A stretch of DNA of 64,000 nt from Mesocentrotus franciscanus (Eukaryota > Echinodermata > Echinoidea > Camarodonta > Strongylocentrotidae), in contig CP137682.1 of the NCBI GenBank assembly GCA_037976565.1, forward strand, positions 23,266,973 through 23,330,972, written 5' to 3'. A program made the position numbers and the translations under genes. The notes below the pieces were generated by a model that saw nothing but the letters and a program-made list of their open reading frames with translations, made no database searches and was not told the origin of the DNA. Positions 23,701 to 38,700 of this stretch are shown here, piece after piece; position 1 is the first letter of the stretch; every line of letters begins with the position of its first letter.

Positions 23701-26700
23701 TGTTTAAGAATGTGACATAGTAAAGCTTACATCTAAAAATATTCAACAAAGGCCCTAATTCAACCTGTCCACCTTTCATTCTTGAGGTAGGAATCACTCA
23801 AAACCATTAAATTTACAAGGGGTTATGAATAATTCAGTTAAGTCTAGGGGGGTGTTTCACAAAGACTAGATCGACTTTAAGTTGGACTTAAGTATAGCAG
23901 GCCATTCATGCCATTGTTTTCTCTCATCATTTACTGGCATTGGTCTCTCAAGGGATGTACAAATCATGGTAAAAAATCTACAAAACTTACATTTTTTGAT
24001 AATTCATTATTGAAGGAAAAAATATTATCTAAAGATCATAATGGTGAGAGCAAACAATGGCACGAACGGCCTGTTATACTTGAGTCCAACTTAAAGTCGA
24101 TCTTAGTCTTTGTGAAACACCCCCTAGGTTATATAGTTTTGCTTGCCAATATATTTGATTGACTGCGTGATAAACAATGTAGAATAACTGGCATAAAATT
24201 GAAGGCTTGTTCCCAAAGACAGTGGATTGCGGTGGGCGGTTCTTTAGCATACTTTAGCATACTTTAGCATACTACACTTCACAGATGTGAACCGGCACCA
24301 CAGAACCACCAAAAACTTGCCAGATATGATTTGTCAGTTAAAGGGAAATCCAACCTTGATAGCAAACTTGTCTAGAATAAAGCAGAAAAATCAGAGAAGC
24401 ATACTGATGAAAGTTTGAATGAAATCGGACAAAAAATGGAAAAGTTACAAATTTTTGAAAGTTGCAATTACTATAGGTATGGGATCTTCAAATTGGCTGA
24501 ATTGATAATGTCTATGGGTCAGTCCATCGGGTTGGGTCAAAACCATATTTTCACATGTTTGAATGTTGAGAAGCCATCTACTCAAATTTAAATGTATTTT
24601 TAGAAAATGAAAAGTATGTTGTATTTAAGAGTAATGTATGACAGAATAAGTAAACATTAAAACAGAAACTTGTTCATCATATTTTTTTTTTGGTGAGAGA
24701 TTTACTACCGATGTCTCAGCGATTTTGAGGGTGAAAGTTGTGACATGAAAACATGTCATTTTCATGAACTTATTTCTGGAAAAAAATACATCATTCTGCA
24801 AAGTTTCCTATTTAAAACATGTAACCTTTAATACCTCTACCATGTCTAAGAAGCTCAAATTAAAATAAAAAAAAATCGGCAAGTTAGCCCATATTTAAAA
24901 AACACAATACCGACGTTACAACAATGTCCACGGCACTTTTTTGGTAACGTCGGTAATTCTTACATTTTACACATATTTAGCAGCATATTTTCTCAGAAAG
25001 TTTCATGATATTAGAAAGATTAAACCCCCTCTTAAACATATGTAGAAAGAATGAAGATTAAGTCGGTCTTTAAATGCAAGAAAATACTTAAATTACCACG
25101 AGAATCGGGTGCGATGTCCTTCGTAATTTAGTAACGTCGGTGAGAAATTACGGTGTTTGAGAACCTAACCAGCCCGCTAGCTTCAGTTTTTAGTGCTAAA
25201 ATTATCGGCTAGTTATTCAGGAACGCGGACATGTTTTTAGCCGGAGTGCGACGACCTACCCTACACTGCAACCACAAACGTGACAATGTCCCTGTAACGT
25301 CGAACAGCCATTTTGGCCGTCAGCGCCAAAATTGGTACGTAATATGTTTATATAGTCCTCTTACTGTCCTGAATATTTATCATGGACATTGCAATCCCAT
25401 TTAAAAAATGTAATTCCGTTTAAAATTGTGTCAATTATAACTTAAAACGATTAAATGGGAGTGAATATTTTACTGTTGTCCCACATACTGATATATTTGT
25501 TATAACGAAACATGCAAAATCAATGCCGGACTTTTTCCTTAAAAGCTAGTTTCTTAGACAGAAATTGAATTTTGTTATAAAAAAACCGTAAATAAGGATA
25601 TTAATGATGTTCCTATACCTCAGAATTTTTCTTATAACTGTTAAATTAAATGATATTAATTATATGATGCCATTAATTGTCATTGATGGCTAAGGAAAAA
25701 CACACGTTTTTTAAAAAATATTATTTCCTTCAAGTTAGGAAGTTCGATCTTATAGGCCCGTCATATATAACTTTTAGGCTAAAAAAAGAGGGGTCGGGGT
25801 TAAGATAGAGGAGAATGGAAAACTAAAGTGGAGAGGGCATGCGGCCCCCCTCCCCCTAGTTAATTAGATTTGGATACATAATGTAATGAGCCCTTAAAAA
25901 AAAAAAAAAAAAAAAAAAAAAATTATTTAAATAAAATAATTCGTAATGGCCCACTATCCCCTTTTCCAAGGGAAAGAGGGAGGGGTAACCCTCTCCTCCC
26001 CCTCCAAAAGAATAATAATAATAATAACAATAATCATAAATAACAAAACTCATTTTAAAAAGGAGTTAATAATTTAACACAAATATTTAACTTTAACAAA
26101 AAATAAAAAAAATAAAAACCCAATAATTTGCTCCAAAATTCTACTTCTATTTGGGCATGCAACGAACCAAAAGTGAGGATGATGCCCCCCTATCCATCTT
26201 GGAATCCTCTGTGTAGTTTGGTCCATCCTTATTACGATGTGATTTTACAACAGATCTAGATAGAAGTACTTATAATTATCAAACGGAACACACATTTTGA
26301 AATGAAAAGGCACAGAAGCAATTTACAGTTTTGTTTTATTTTCATCTCATTTATCATTCATTTCCCATTTGTTTTTATTTATTTCTTTTCATGCACATTA
26401 ATTTTTATTTGATTGCTGCATCCATTTCATTCATGGCTCCTCTACCTCTCCTAAGGATTCAGCTCTGGCAGAGAGAGAGAGAGCAGGCAAAATGACAAGT
26501 CATTGAAACCTTCCTGAAGAAAAAGATCTAATCACTATTTTGAAGAAGATATAAAGTTAATCATTTAATATATATCATTATACCTCTTGTATGACTATTT
26601 TTGTGTCTACTAATGAATAGTAAATCTATTTCAGATGATATTTGATGTAGTCTGTCATGTTTCAATGAGTAAGATGATAGTTACTCTTAATATCATACTG

Positions 26701-29700
26701 ATGTTACGCGGACATGATGTCCATGTAACATTGGTAACTTGAGGTGTTGAGGTGAATATAGACCATAAATCTTGCAGGTTTCCTTTAATTTGTGTCATCA
26801 TCTCTTTAAACATGTTTCATGCATCAATTAATTGGCACAATTCTTAGAATGCAGCCAAGTTATTCTATGCAAGAGAAAAGATTACCCTTTAGAAAAAAAC
26901 ATGATCTGAAAATTGCTAGTTCCTTATTTGTTTCATGTTTATAAATTGATATAATGTTACTGAGTTCAAGTTTTAAGTATTCTGAACTATTGCTCCCATC
27001 ATCTTAATGTTTTCCACACACAAAACAAGTGGATTACAGACTGTGACAAATTTTCAGATCAGAAAATAAATGAGCAAGTAAAAAAAGATGTCCATGTAAC
27101 GTTGGTATTTTGATGTGTCTGTTTTCTCATTTTAAATGAAAGTGTGCAAAGGAAAACACACAATTGCAATGAAATCTATTGTAGGATTGGTGTTAGAAAC
27201 AGGAATAAACAATAAAAGAATTATTTACCAACTCTGAATTTTGCACCTTCATGTCACAATTTTTGACCCAACCCGATGGACTTACCCCTATGTGATGTAG
27301 TGGCTTACAATTTTCCCATTTGCTCCAATACACAAAAGGACTAAAATTTCAACTTTTCATAAATGTATGACTCAGGATGGTCTGTTCTTTTTAGAGGACC
27401 TGTAATAATGTATTCTTCATGATATATTTTGAGTAGAGCCCCGAGGGTGAAGGCACTTGGAAGAAAACAGAAATAAGTGATATTTTTGTATGCGACAGAC
27501 AGGAGAGTAATCCGTCACTACACTACGTCACAATCCACTGACAAAATTGCCGATTGAGATTCGCACAGCTGTAGTGATCTCATATTTCAAACACTCATAA
27601 CTTTCTTAATATTGGTCCGATTTATTTCAAACTTTCGCCATTCTGTTTCTCTGATTTTTATGCTTTCATTCAAATGAACTTATTAGAAGGGTTGGATTGC
27701 CCGTTAAGGTCTTGTACTACAAAGGGACATTCTCAGCATTAAAATGATGTAAAACGTAAGAAAATGTAGAGTCTTTAGAATGTTACTTTTTAGACACAGA
27801 CGTTTAAAGTCTGTTGTCTTTTTAAAATTGAAAATGGAAATTGAAATTAAGTATTTATTGTCCATTTGGAAATTTGTTTTTCACGAGTAAAAGTTTACAG
27901 AAATCAATTTGAGCTCTCAAGGTGCAAGGTGACAAAAGGAGGATAAGATCTAGAGCTCTAGAAATTTCTGTGAAGGGATCATCAGATTGTAAACAAAACA
28001 CTTATCAATGAAGCACCGTACTGTACAATCCCACACTATATGAGTTGTTTGTAGAAAGGTACAAGCCGTAGAAGTAGAAGTTAGTCCTCAGAGATTCTTT
28101 TTTTCTTGTTTCCATCCTTCGTTTTCATTTAATCAAGTGTTGACTTGCTCTTTCTCACATAATCTGTTGTCAGTTTTTTAAGATGATTAAAACACTACCC
28201 TTTCACCTCTGACCCTTACAGTACAGTCCCACTCTGAAGAAATTATTTGTGGACAGGGACAAGCCATGCCCGATCCAATTCAAGACGACCTCAGCGCCCC
28301 TCCAAACTGCTTCATCAGGGTCCTGCCTATTTTCAAACAGGCGGAGAACCTTGCAGAAGTTGTCAGTAGGTGCCCCAACCACGTGGGTTTGCCACAGGGT
28401 AAGTAGAGCCTGGCTCCTTGAAGCTTTGTTATTTCACTGTTGATATGTTAAGCAGGATTCAGCTCTACCATTTCCTGTTGGGGTTCAAGTCTTAAAGATT
28501 AGGATGGGTAGCTAGCAGGAATTAATTCCTTGAAATGCTAGAGCGCCGTAATGGCAGCCGTGCTAAAGCCAGGGTAATATCAGGAGCGCCTTGAGTGTCA
28601 AGTCTGACAGATATGAGCACTATATAAGAACCCAATATTATTATTACTGTAAGCACGAGTCTTGTGTCCGAACTTTTAATTTTGAAGCAGTTATTCAATT
28701 ATCCTTTTCCTTATTAGTTCTTTTTTATTATTATATATAATTTCTCTGTCTTTCTGCAGATTGGTCCAAGGACCACTTGGTCCTTTGCAGTGACCCTGCA
28801 ACAGCGTATTACACAGACCAACAAAGCTCACGCCACAGCCTCGTGGTCCCGTACACTGTACCTCAGGTTGGGACAGAGTTCTCAAAGTATCTTTTCACGT
28901 TTAAATGTTTCATTTCCTGTGTGGGAGGGCTGAACCGAAGAAAGATCCAACTGGTCTTCACGCTAGAGAATGAGTAAGCTGTTACTTTTATTTTGACCCC
29001 CTTTCTGGTCATAAATATGATAAATATATAGATAATGATTAAGCTGTTTCTTGCATTCCCTCCCCTCCTGTGATCAAGGTATAGATAAGAATTGTTTGTT
29101 GCCACAGCAATTACACATTACTGCTGTTTTCAATACATGGCTGATTTTAGAGGGGAGGACTTTTAGAACCAGATGGCAACAGTGTCTGGACCTCCCCTTG
29201 GCAGAACACCTGAGAGGGGGAAGGGGTGCATGTTGTTTAGGCTACTGATGGGGCCACCTCACTAAACAAGATATATAATTATCATCAGTCCCTGAAACCT
29301 CTTCAAATAAAATTAATTCAAAATCAATGTTTGGACTAAATTTTGGTGCCACATGTATGTGTAGTCCCATATATGAGGGAAAAATACATATCCCTATTCA
29401 TGTTTCATGCAGTTGAATGTGATTAAGCTCACATTACACATTTATTCTTATATACTATGGGACCAACCTTTTCCAGTTACTTCCAGATGGATTCTTTCAC
29501 AATGCAATTGCATGACCAGACTTCGACCCTACCTGTTATATCAAACTATCACACGTTTCTTCCATTTTGTTTACAGTACTGGGAGTATACTTGGGCGTCA
29601 GGTATTGGACGTTAGGGTGTGTGCCTGTCCAGGCAGAGATCGAAAGACAGAGGAGAAGTCCTTTGAGAAGTCCAAGGCTCCACAAAAGAAACCCTCAAGA

Positions 29701-32700
29701 GAGGTGAGATGACTTCTAAACAAAATCTTTAGCGAAGAATGATGAGAGATGGACCTTTCTTTCACCTCCCCATAAAAAAAAATGAGTTGAAGAGTGGTGA
29801 ATTAGATGTGGAAAGCTGAAAGTGAGCTCTGAAGATCGTGAAAGTGTCACAATATCAGATTGCAATGAAGTTAAATTTACGATTGAGGAAGGTTAATTTT
29901 GTCTTCAGAGAATGTGAACAAAAAAGAAAATTGTGTGAACTTATGTGAGGTAAAAACAATTGGCTATGAAAGTGACTGGATCCATTGTCTCTGGAGCATG
30001 TATTGTTCATCCATAACATTACCCGGGCCAATTCTTTTTATTTGTTTGACCAAAATATTAATCAATTTTGTATTTTTTCAAATTGAGATTGTGAAAGTGA
30101 TGTTAGAATTCACTTTCTTAAAGAGTACCAATCACCATAAAATACTGTGTTGTGTATACTAGTAGCTCCATGTGGTAATAACATATTCCAAATATTAAAT
30201 TCAAATCTTACTTCTGAAAAGAGATTTTGCAAGTTTAAATACACTCTCGATTAATATAATAATATTGGGCTCACTCAGAACCGAATTCCAACTTGGGTTT
30301 CTTGTGCACATTTTTATGTTCTTTATTTTACTTATCCGTTGGCCCATTGAATGCGAGGTGATGTTTTCTTAAGTTGTTTTTATACATTCTAGCAGTACAA
30401 AACTTATTTATTAGGTGATTGAAACATACTTCAAGCGTTCTGACTGCTTTCTTTTCAGGTCCCAGCAAAGTAACATCTGTAGTTGGCCTGACATCTTTCT
30501 CCAAGAAGGCTAAGAAAGATGAAGAAACCTTTCTCATAGAGGTATGTACAGCTGCCTCAGGCTCACAGCATAAACCTGCATCTTCATAGAAAAACAAAAA
30601 ATGTCATTGTGATACCATGTACCTTCATATCAGATTTAATTAAAATCCGTCAAACATTACTGAAGTTATCGATTGGAAACCAAATTTGTTACTGAACGGA
30701 AGGAAGGAAGGACAGACAGCAGCGTTACTATATCCCCTCCGACTTCGTCGGCGAGGGGATAAAAAGAGGATCATGGGGGACCAACGGGCACCGCTTAGGC
30801 ATTGTTTTCTATATAGAGGGAGCAAGTAGCTACAAGTAGTGCAGCAGGGCTTTAATACTTCTGCATTTGTATATTCATTATTGTCGGTTGCAAAGATTTT
30901 ATGTTCAGTATATATTTAATTTCACAGGAGAGGAAAAAAAATTGACATACAATCTTAATCAAAGAGTATCATTTTGATGAATATTGATTTTGTTGGATAT
31001 ATGTAGATTCAAAACAATGGAACCCTCTTGATAACAATCGGGTTTACTTGGTAACAAGGGGCCGCCAGGCAAGGAAGCACTGTACTTTATATCTAAGCCA
31101 AAAAAATAATGTCTTACTGATCCTTGTAATTTTCCAAATAGGTCCAAGGGCGTGAGAAGTACGAGCTGCTGATGAAGATCAAGGAGAGTCTTGACCTCAT
31201 GGATTGCGTTGCACCCAATCAGATCAGTCAGTACAGACAACAGCAGACTCAACAACAAATGCGACTTAATCACCAGTAAGTACTGCCTTCTTTACTTTGT
31301 TTTTCATGATAGGTGGTTCATCCCTCAGGAATAGATTGCTTAGTTATTCAGTTGGAAGAGGAGGAGGAGGAACGGGCAGGATGCTCAAGGCTTGGATTTT
31401 AAGGACAAGATGCAACAAAAGACACTTAGTACCTTAATTTATGAGTGTTCAATCTTAGAAAAAGACAACTCAGTTATCTGTAAGAGCATGAGGGGATGGG
31501 TTGTAGTCTCCAAGGCTTGGGATGTTTTTCACGCAAGTACAAGAAGCTTCAAAGCATTTGGTCTACTGATGCACAAGAAAGATAAAATTTTAACGGTTTT
31601 TAGAAAGATTATGTTTAGATTAGTTTAGATATTTCCTTGCCGTATGGGATGATCCCCATTTTTTTTTTTTTATTATGACAAACTTTGACACATTTCCCTC
31701 AAACCTAAAGGGCTAAGTGAGAAAGAATTTTCTGAGTGAAGAATAAGCAAGTGATGCTAGCAGTTTCCTAGGGAATGTGTTTGATGTGTAGATTCAAAGG
31801 CAGTTATCTAATGGTTTGGATGAGGTGGGTTGTTTGTGATGTGTGTAAAGATGTAGGGTCATTGGGTCAAAGGTCAAATAGATAATCATCGTGAGAATCA
31901 ACAGTGAGATGAAATAGTATGGTAGAATAAGGAGATGTGTGTGTTTGATGTGTAGATTCAAAGGCAATAATTCAATGATTTGGATGAGGGTGGGTTGTTT
32001 GTGATGTGTGAAAATTTAGGGTCATTGGTCAAAGGTCAAATAGATTAATCATCATGAGAATCGACAGTGAGATGAAATAGTGTGGTAGAATTAGAAGATG
32101 CCTGTTGCACCCAGAATTTGTACTGGCTTGACCTATATATGTCCATTGAAGGCATAGTAGCAGCTCCAACATTATTTCATATAAATTACTTTTGTAAGAA
32201 AACCGACAGAGAAATGTATATACCGGTGGACTTGCTCAATGCAGTTCGGAAGAGTTAGAATTTGGCCTAAAGAAGGCCTTTTTCAAGAGTTTTGTCTTGG
32301 CGTGACTTTCAAAGAGTACATGTGGCTATACTCCCCAGGGAGCGGGGCATGTGCACTGTCATGTGCGGGTTAGCAACTGAATCCAATAACCAGGATAATA
32401 ATTACAATGAAAGTGCTTAGAAACATCGTTTTAAGCGCTAGACAAATTGTGACTATTATTACTAGAGAATTTTAGAGTGATTTTAGGGGAAGAGTTTTGA
32501 AGAGAGATTTGGGGAGAAGAGTAACATAATGTTGACCAGGGTCTCTTTTGTTTCTCGTTTCCCACCCGGCTGCAGGATCCGTGAAGAGCTGCGGCGCTAC
32601 TACCGGAAAAAGCCTAAGAAAGCGGGTGGGAATGAGAAACAAAAGTAGCACTTTCTCTCTCTTCCCCCATCTCTCCCACTCTCTCCTCCCGTGCATGCCA

Positions 32701-35700
32701 TTCACAGTAACTCCTGGTCAGCTCACCACATGTCCGTGGATGTTTGTGTTTTTCACAATAAGACTCAATTATGCCAAGGTGTCTCTTCGTTGGAAAATCT
32801 TTATAGCCTGTTTGACCAACAGTACTTCAGCACTAAATCAGCAGTGTGTTTTCAGGCATTCTTGTTCAATAAATGTATGTATTCCAGTGAGGAAATTTGT
32901 CTCATTTGGTCTCAGGATTGTGTTAAACATCCACAGCGCTTTCAAGACGATAAGCAATATCTTCCTTCTGTTTTACCAAATGAATTCAACACCTACATGC
33001 AACGTGTTATTCCATTCTGGAGGTTCATACGTCCCAGAGACATTTTGCATTTTGTATTGCCTTAATTAGTCATTACTGTACAGAGGTAACCTTGATAAAG
33101 ATGAGGATTTGGGTTAAAATGTGGTAAAAACAAAACAAAGCAGCAAATTACACACAGGCCAAAAGCAAAGATGAATTATTATTTTGGTCTGGTAAGAAAA
33201 ATATGAGTGTTAATATCCATAGACCATGCACCAGGAAAAAACACATTTGCAAAATTCTGTGATCTCGACTGTCGCCGGGGTTGTACCATGCATGCTTTAG
33301 CAACCATCATTTGTAGTCAGTTTCCAACACTTGCCAAATTACTAGATTTGACTCTGGACCAAACACGATACCTGACCCTAACTCAAAACCTAACTAAATG
33401 TAACCCTAGCCATTTATTGTTGGCAAAATAAAGACTGGAGTTAAATTTCACTGGAGAGAATGTTGACTTACCTACTCCCAACATCTTCAAACCCGGACTG
33501 NNNNNNNNNNNNNNNNNNNNNNNNNNNNNNNNNNNNNNNNNNNNNNNNNNNNNNNNNNNNNNNNNNNNNNNNNNNNNNNNNNNNNNNNNNNNNNNNNNNN
33601 NNNNNNNNNNNNNNNNNNNNNNNNNNNNNNNNNNNNNNNNNNNNNNNNNNNNNNNNNNNNNNNNNNNNNNNNNNNNNNNNNNNNNNNNNNNNNNNNNNNN
33701 NNNNNNNNNNNNNNNNNNNNNNNNNNNNNNNNNNNNNNNNNNNNNNNNNNNNNNNNNNNNNNNNNNNNNNNNNNNNNNNNNNNNNNNNNNNNNNNNNNNN
33801 NNNNNNNNNNNNNNNNNNNNNNNNNNNNNNNNNNNNNNNNNNNNNNNNNNNNNNNNNNNNNNNNNNNNNNNNNNNNNNNNNNNNNNNNNNNNNNNNNNNN
33901 NNNNNNNNNNNNNNNNNNNNNNNNNNNNNNNNNNNNNNNNNNNNNNNNNNNNNNNNNNNNNNNNNNNNNNNNNNNNNNNNNNNNNNNNNNNNNNNNNNNN
34001 TTCCTATCACCTGTGACTTTTAGAAGGTAGAGGGTAATTTGTATCATCTTCTGGGAGAGTCCGAAATTGGACTTTGAAAGAACAATTGTAAAGGAGATAT
34101 TTGAAAGTTGGAAGTTGAATTTTAGCGATCAAGCGTGGTCACAGTATCGCACACTGTGGCACTCACCACAGGGGATGGATATGATACAGGGAATGGCATT
34201 TAGCCAAACCATTCATGAATGGACGTTTCATTCTTGTATGAGTTGAGGACCTGTCCCGAACTGCAAATTTGTTTCATGAAGTTATTCTAGGATTATTTTA
34301 GAATGTGTCAACCATGAAATATATGTGATATTTCATATTGCCCCTTAAACTGTTAGAAATATTAAGTAATCTTGCTCTGCCACCATGGCAATAAATGTGA
34401 TGTTTCATATTTTTGTGTAAATTCTAAAGTGTTTGTTCAGGAGAAGTAGGTATAACGATAGCAACACTGTCATATAGTGAAACAAAATGTCCAGGTATAC
34501 TCTGGTCAAGTCTCTCACTGTTGTTTGGTGACAGTGTCATACTACTATTTTATTCATTCATGAGTGATGATTTATTGCATTTCTTAAAGAAATATTTTGC
34601 TTTTTATATTGCTTGTAACTGAACTCTTATTCATTGGTGAAGAGCTCTAGTGGAGCATTCCAGGGGCCCATCATAAAACATGTTATCTATAACAACTGCT
34701 AAATTTCTATGACAAATTTGCTCTCAGCCAATCAGATGCCATGATTTCAGTAGCTTACAGTAGCTTGTAACTTGTTATTGATATCAAGTTTTATGAAACG
34801 GGGTCCTGAGCAACATCAATATCCACTTCTATGAAGTTTTCACTGGGTGAAGAAAACTTATTGGAAATTAACACTGCCTCGAGCAATAAAACATTGTAAG
34901 TCGGTTAGAGCTTGGTACCATAAAATACCTTGCAACAAGGTCATGTTCCATTACAAACTGAAATGTCTTACTATGCATTAGTTAGACTGTCAACATATTT
35001 TATGTATTCACTTGTTCTGCAAACATTATCTTGAGCTAAAGATGTTTTATTATCTCTTGGTTTAATTTTGCAAATATACAACATCATTAGGTACTAAAAA
35101 TCATATGGAACTGTTCAGTTAAGGCTGAATTTTTTTGAAAATGGAAAATATATTCTCTAAATTTATATTTTTTTATGACTCGTTGAATTACAAACTCGTG
35201 AGATAGTAGAAGTGTCTAGATATAGGAAAAGGGGGAAGAAAAAACTTATACTTGCAATTTGAATGTCTTGAAATAAGGGAGGTGCCTTTCAAATACATGT
35301 ACTTTTAAGAACATTTTTGTTCATTCTCAGGAATCATTTGAGACCAACATCTTTGGTATTTTGAATCTATTGCCTAAAGTCCTACCCGAGGCCTTGTCTT
35401 TGCGATTGAATGAAATATGAAGTTACAATTGCCTATATCTTTTGTACAGATAGGTGATTGATACCAACTAAGTTTTAATTGATTCGAATTGGTCATAACT
35501 TCTTATAAGACGGGGGCTGAGGTCTTCTTTTTTTCTTTCCTTTTTTAATGATCCAGAGCAGCTTGTTAACAAGGGTTGCATATTCTTAGATATAGTGACC
35601 AATTGCTAGCCTACCAGATTCAAGTTAACTTGACCTGTATGTAGACACTATCATGAATTCATGGCATGCAGCTGGCCTTAAGTAAGATATTCAGAAATAA

Positions 35701-38700
35701 CCAAAAATAAAGAAGAAAATGAATTGTGGAGTAGTACGGTCTCATAAGTAGGTTTTGAACATAGTAAAATTTGTGAATTTTGCTCATGTAGTTTTTAATT
35801 ATCAATTCCCTCAAAATTTCTTTTAATTGATTTTTAAAATATTTGATTCAATTTCTCATTATTCTTTGGTTCTAATCATGCCTTGTTCATCGACATTTTA
35901 CCTTGAGAAATCACTGTGTCTCAATTTCGACATGTATCAAGATGGAATACATGAAGTCCAAAGTTTCACTGAACATTTTCAAGTCTGTCTTATTTTATCA
36001 CACTCTTCCATGTATACTTCTGACAAACTAAACAACTTGATATAAAAATATATTCTTTTAATTTATATATGACCCTATTGTGAATAGTTGTACATTAAAT
36101 GATGAATTATATTCATCACAGATATAAATTATCTTTGTGAAGATAGATGTCTTTATGTTGTTGACCATGCTAAGGTATGGAATGGTATGAGACTGAACGT
36201 TCAATGTTGTATGACGGTATGGTGGTGGTGGTGGTTGTGGTAGTGGTGGTGGGGATGCTTGGATCCAATGGAGGCAGTGTAGGTGTTAACAGTTAGTCTG
36301 TTGAGAGAGATAGTGAATGGAAGTGAGAAGGAAAGGTGGGGGGTGTTATCTGTTGAGAGCCACAATGTTGCTAGCTCTGTATAAAGTACAATAAAGTAGT
36401 GAGTACTGTCCTAGCTCTGAGCAGACAATATGAATGACTGAACTGTGTACATGCTAAAGGGAATCGAGATCAATTTATACCCTTCCCCCAAAAAAAAAAA
36501 TAATAATAATAATAATAATTAATTATATATATATGTATATATTTATATATAATAAGAATAATTATAATAAATGAATGAATAAAAATACATTCATCTGGAA
36601 TGATAAAAAGTGTACGAAAAACCACTGAGAGTATCGAATTATCAGACCTTTGGTGGCTTATAGTCGTAGAGAGAGATAATTATGTGCTTTAAAAGAACTG
36701 AATATTGTATGATACTAATCGCATGTAGAAAGAATAGAGATAATATTAATCAGGACAAAGTTTGGCGCAGGGAGCATATTTTCAGGGGAAGGTACTAAAG
36801 GATTTAAAGTTGAAGCTGTATAATTTAAGCGTTTCCATTCTGTGTGCAGATAAATATGTCTGTATTATTGGATGGCCCAACATATGCTCCATCAAAGGGT
36901 TAGGGGTTGGTTTGGGAGAAGTTTGAAATGTAGTTGTTGCAGGATATTGACCACAGAGCCACTGTTTTAAGAGCAGAAGTTGAATAACAATTTGATTGTA
37001 TGCTTGTTTAGAAATAGCGGTTAACAAAAGACTGCCAAATATAAGTCTTCAGTTTGGAAGATCCTCTTTATAATGAAGGAATGTTTTGCATAATAAAATT
37101 GAAGAAATAAGTAAAGATTGTTTTCAAATATGGAAACAAATTAAGAAGACTTGTTAATATAAAGTGTTTATTTTTCCACTCTAAAGTCTCCAGCTCCCTA
37201 ACGGCGTACCCAACCTGCCGCGAGTGAGCTCCTTCCAGTCCACCCCACCGCCATCCACCTCGCAAGGGAACACCTTCCACCCCACCCTAGCCCTGAACAG
37301 CACCCCTCCCCTCAACCACTCCTCTCCCCCGTTGCTGAACCACAGTCACTCCTACCAGCAACAGCAGCAGCAGCAGCAGGAACAGACACTTCAACAGCCA
37401 TTTACCAACTTGGTGTCCTATCCCCCATCAACGTCTACCAGCCTTGAACGTCGGGACACGATGCCATGTAAAGGTAAATATTCCCACAATTTGAGCCATG
37501 TGCCATAATTATTTTGTCTTCTGGCTGACGCCTCGCACATTCCGTTCACTGATCACATGAGCAGGGACTCTTTCTAGCCGACTAGGGCAGCGGGACAGTC
37601 GAGTATTGACTGTCACCACTCGACTGTCACCTGAACAGAAGAGTGGAAGTTCTTTAGCTCACTCCATTCCTCTCTTTTATCTATCATTCTCATTCATCTC
37701 TTTCTCATCTCATTGTTCTTATTCATCTCACTGTTTCTCTTCTCTTAGATGAAGCCGACGGTCCAAACATGATGGAGGTCGATGCCATCCCTACCAGCCA
37801 AGGTTTTCCTGTTACGAGGAACATGGATCTGGCCATGCCCAATCCTTGCCATGCCCAGAACATTAGCCCCTCTAAAGATTCTTCCATAGATTGGTAAGAT
37901 GATCAAGAAATTATTGTATTCCATTTATTTTGCTTTCAACAAGTCCCTCTCCCTGTGCAACACATGCTACGATGACAGTTGCTACAAAGTGCTACACAGT
38001 CCATTGCTTACACCATATTCCTGATTTCAAGCCTTGACTAAGCCTTGCACCTTAAGCCTCACGTAACACCCAATTACAATGCAATTGTCGGATCATCATC
38101 TCCGTATGATAGACCCAGAACGAAGGTGGGGGCTTCGGTTATGAGTCTTGTTTAGATTCTAGGTAGACAGATAGAAAGTTGACCAGTGTTTGAAGTATTC
38201 TAAAGATCATTTGTAGCTGGACCATTTTGTACAATACTTAATCTTGTAAACGACTTAAGAAATATGATATAGAGAATTTTGTCTCAACGAATTTTCTAAC
38301 AAATGTACAACTGTATCATATTATAATTTCATTTGTCTTTTCTTCGACAGCTTTTTAAAGAGACTTGGTTTGAGGCAGCACTCTGATATTTTCACTCAGA
38401 AAAACGTTCATACTGTGGATCAACTGGAGGATATTAATATGGAGGTAAAAGATTAGCTAATCTCTGCTCTTTAATCTTTTATGCAAAAGAGACAGTTGGA
38501 GTTACATTCAGATGCTAAATCCACAGAAATAAATTTTTATTAAAGATAACTGAAATATTGTAATGCAATAGCCCTACTGTAATAGTAGTAGTGATGATGA
38601 TGATGATGAGAATAATTTATAATCATGATATTTGGATTTACATAAAATCTTTTCCAAGTTATGATACAAGGCATTGTTCTTAGTATAATGAAAAATGAAG

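Noticed and set aside
25895..25921. Poly-A tail of a retroposed gene
   Set aside because: The A run is inside the nested TTAA element with no gene-like sequence 5' of it and no target duplication found.
32548..33069. 173-codon gene overlapping the short p53 exon
   Set aside because: Out of phase with the real exon, no domain, and mostly 3' UTR-like sequence.
33460..34047. Frames of about 180 codons across 33501-34000
   Set aside because: They consist of the N gap.
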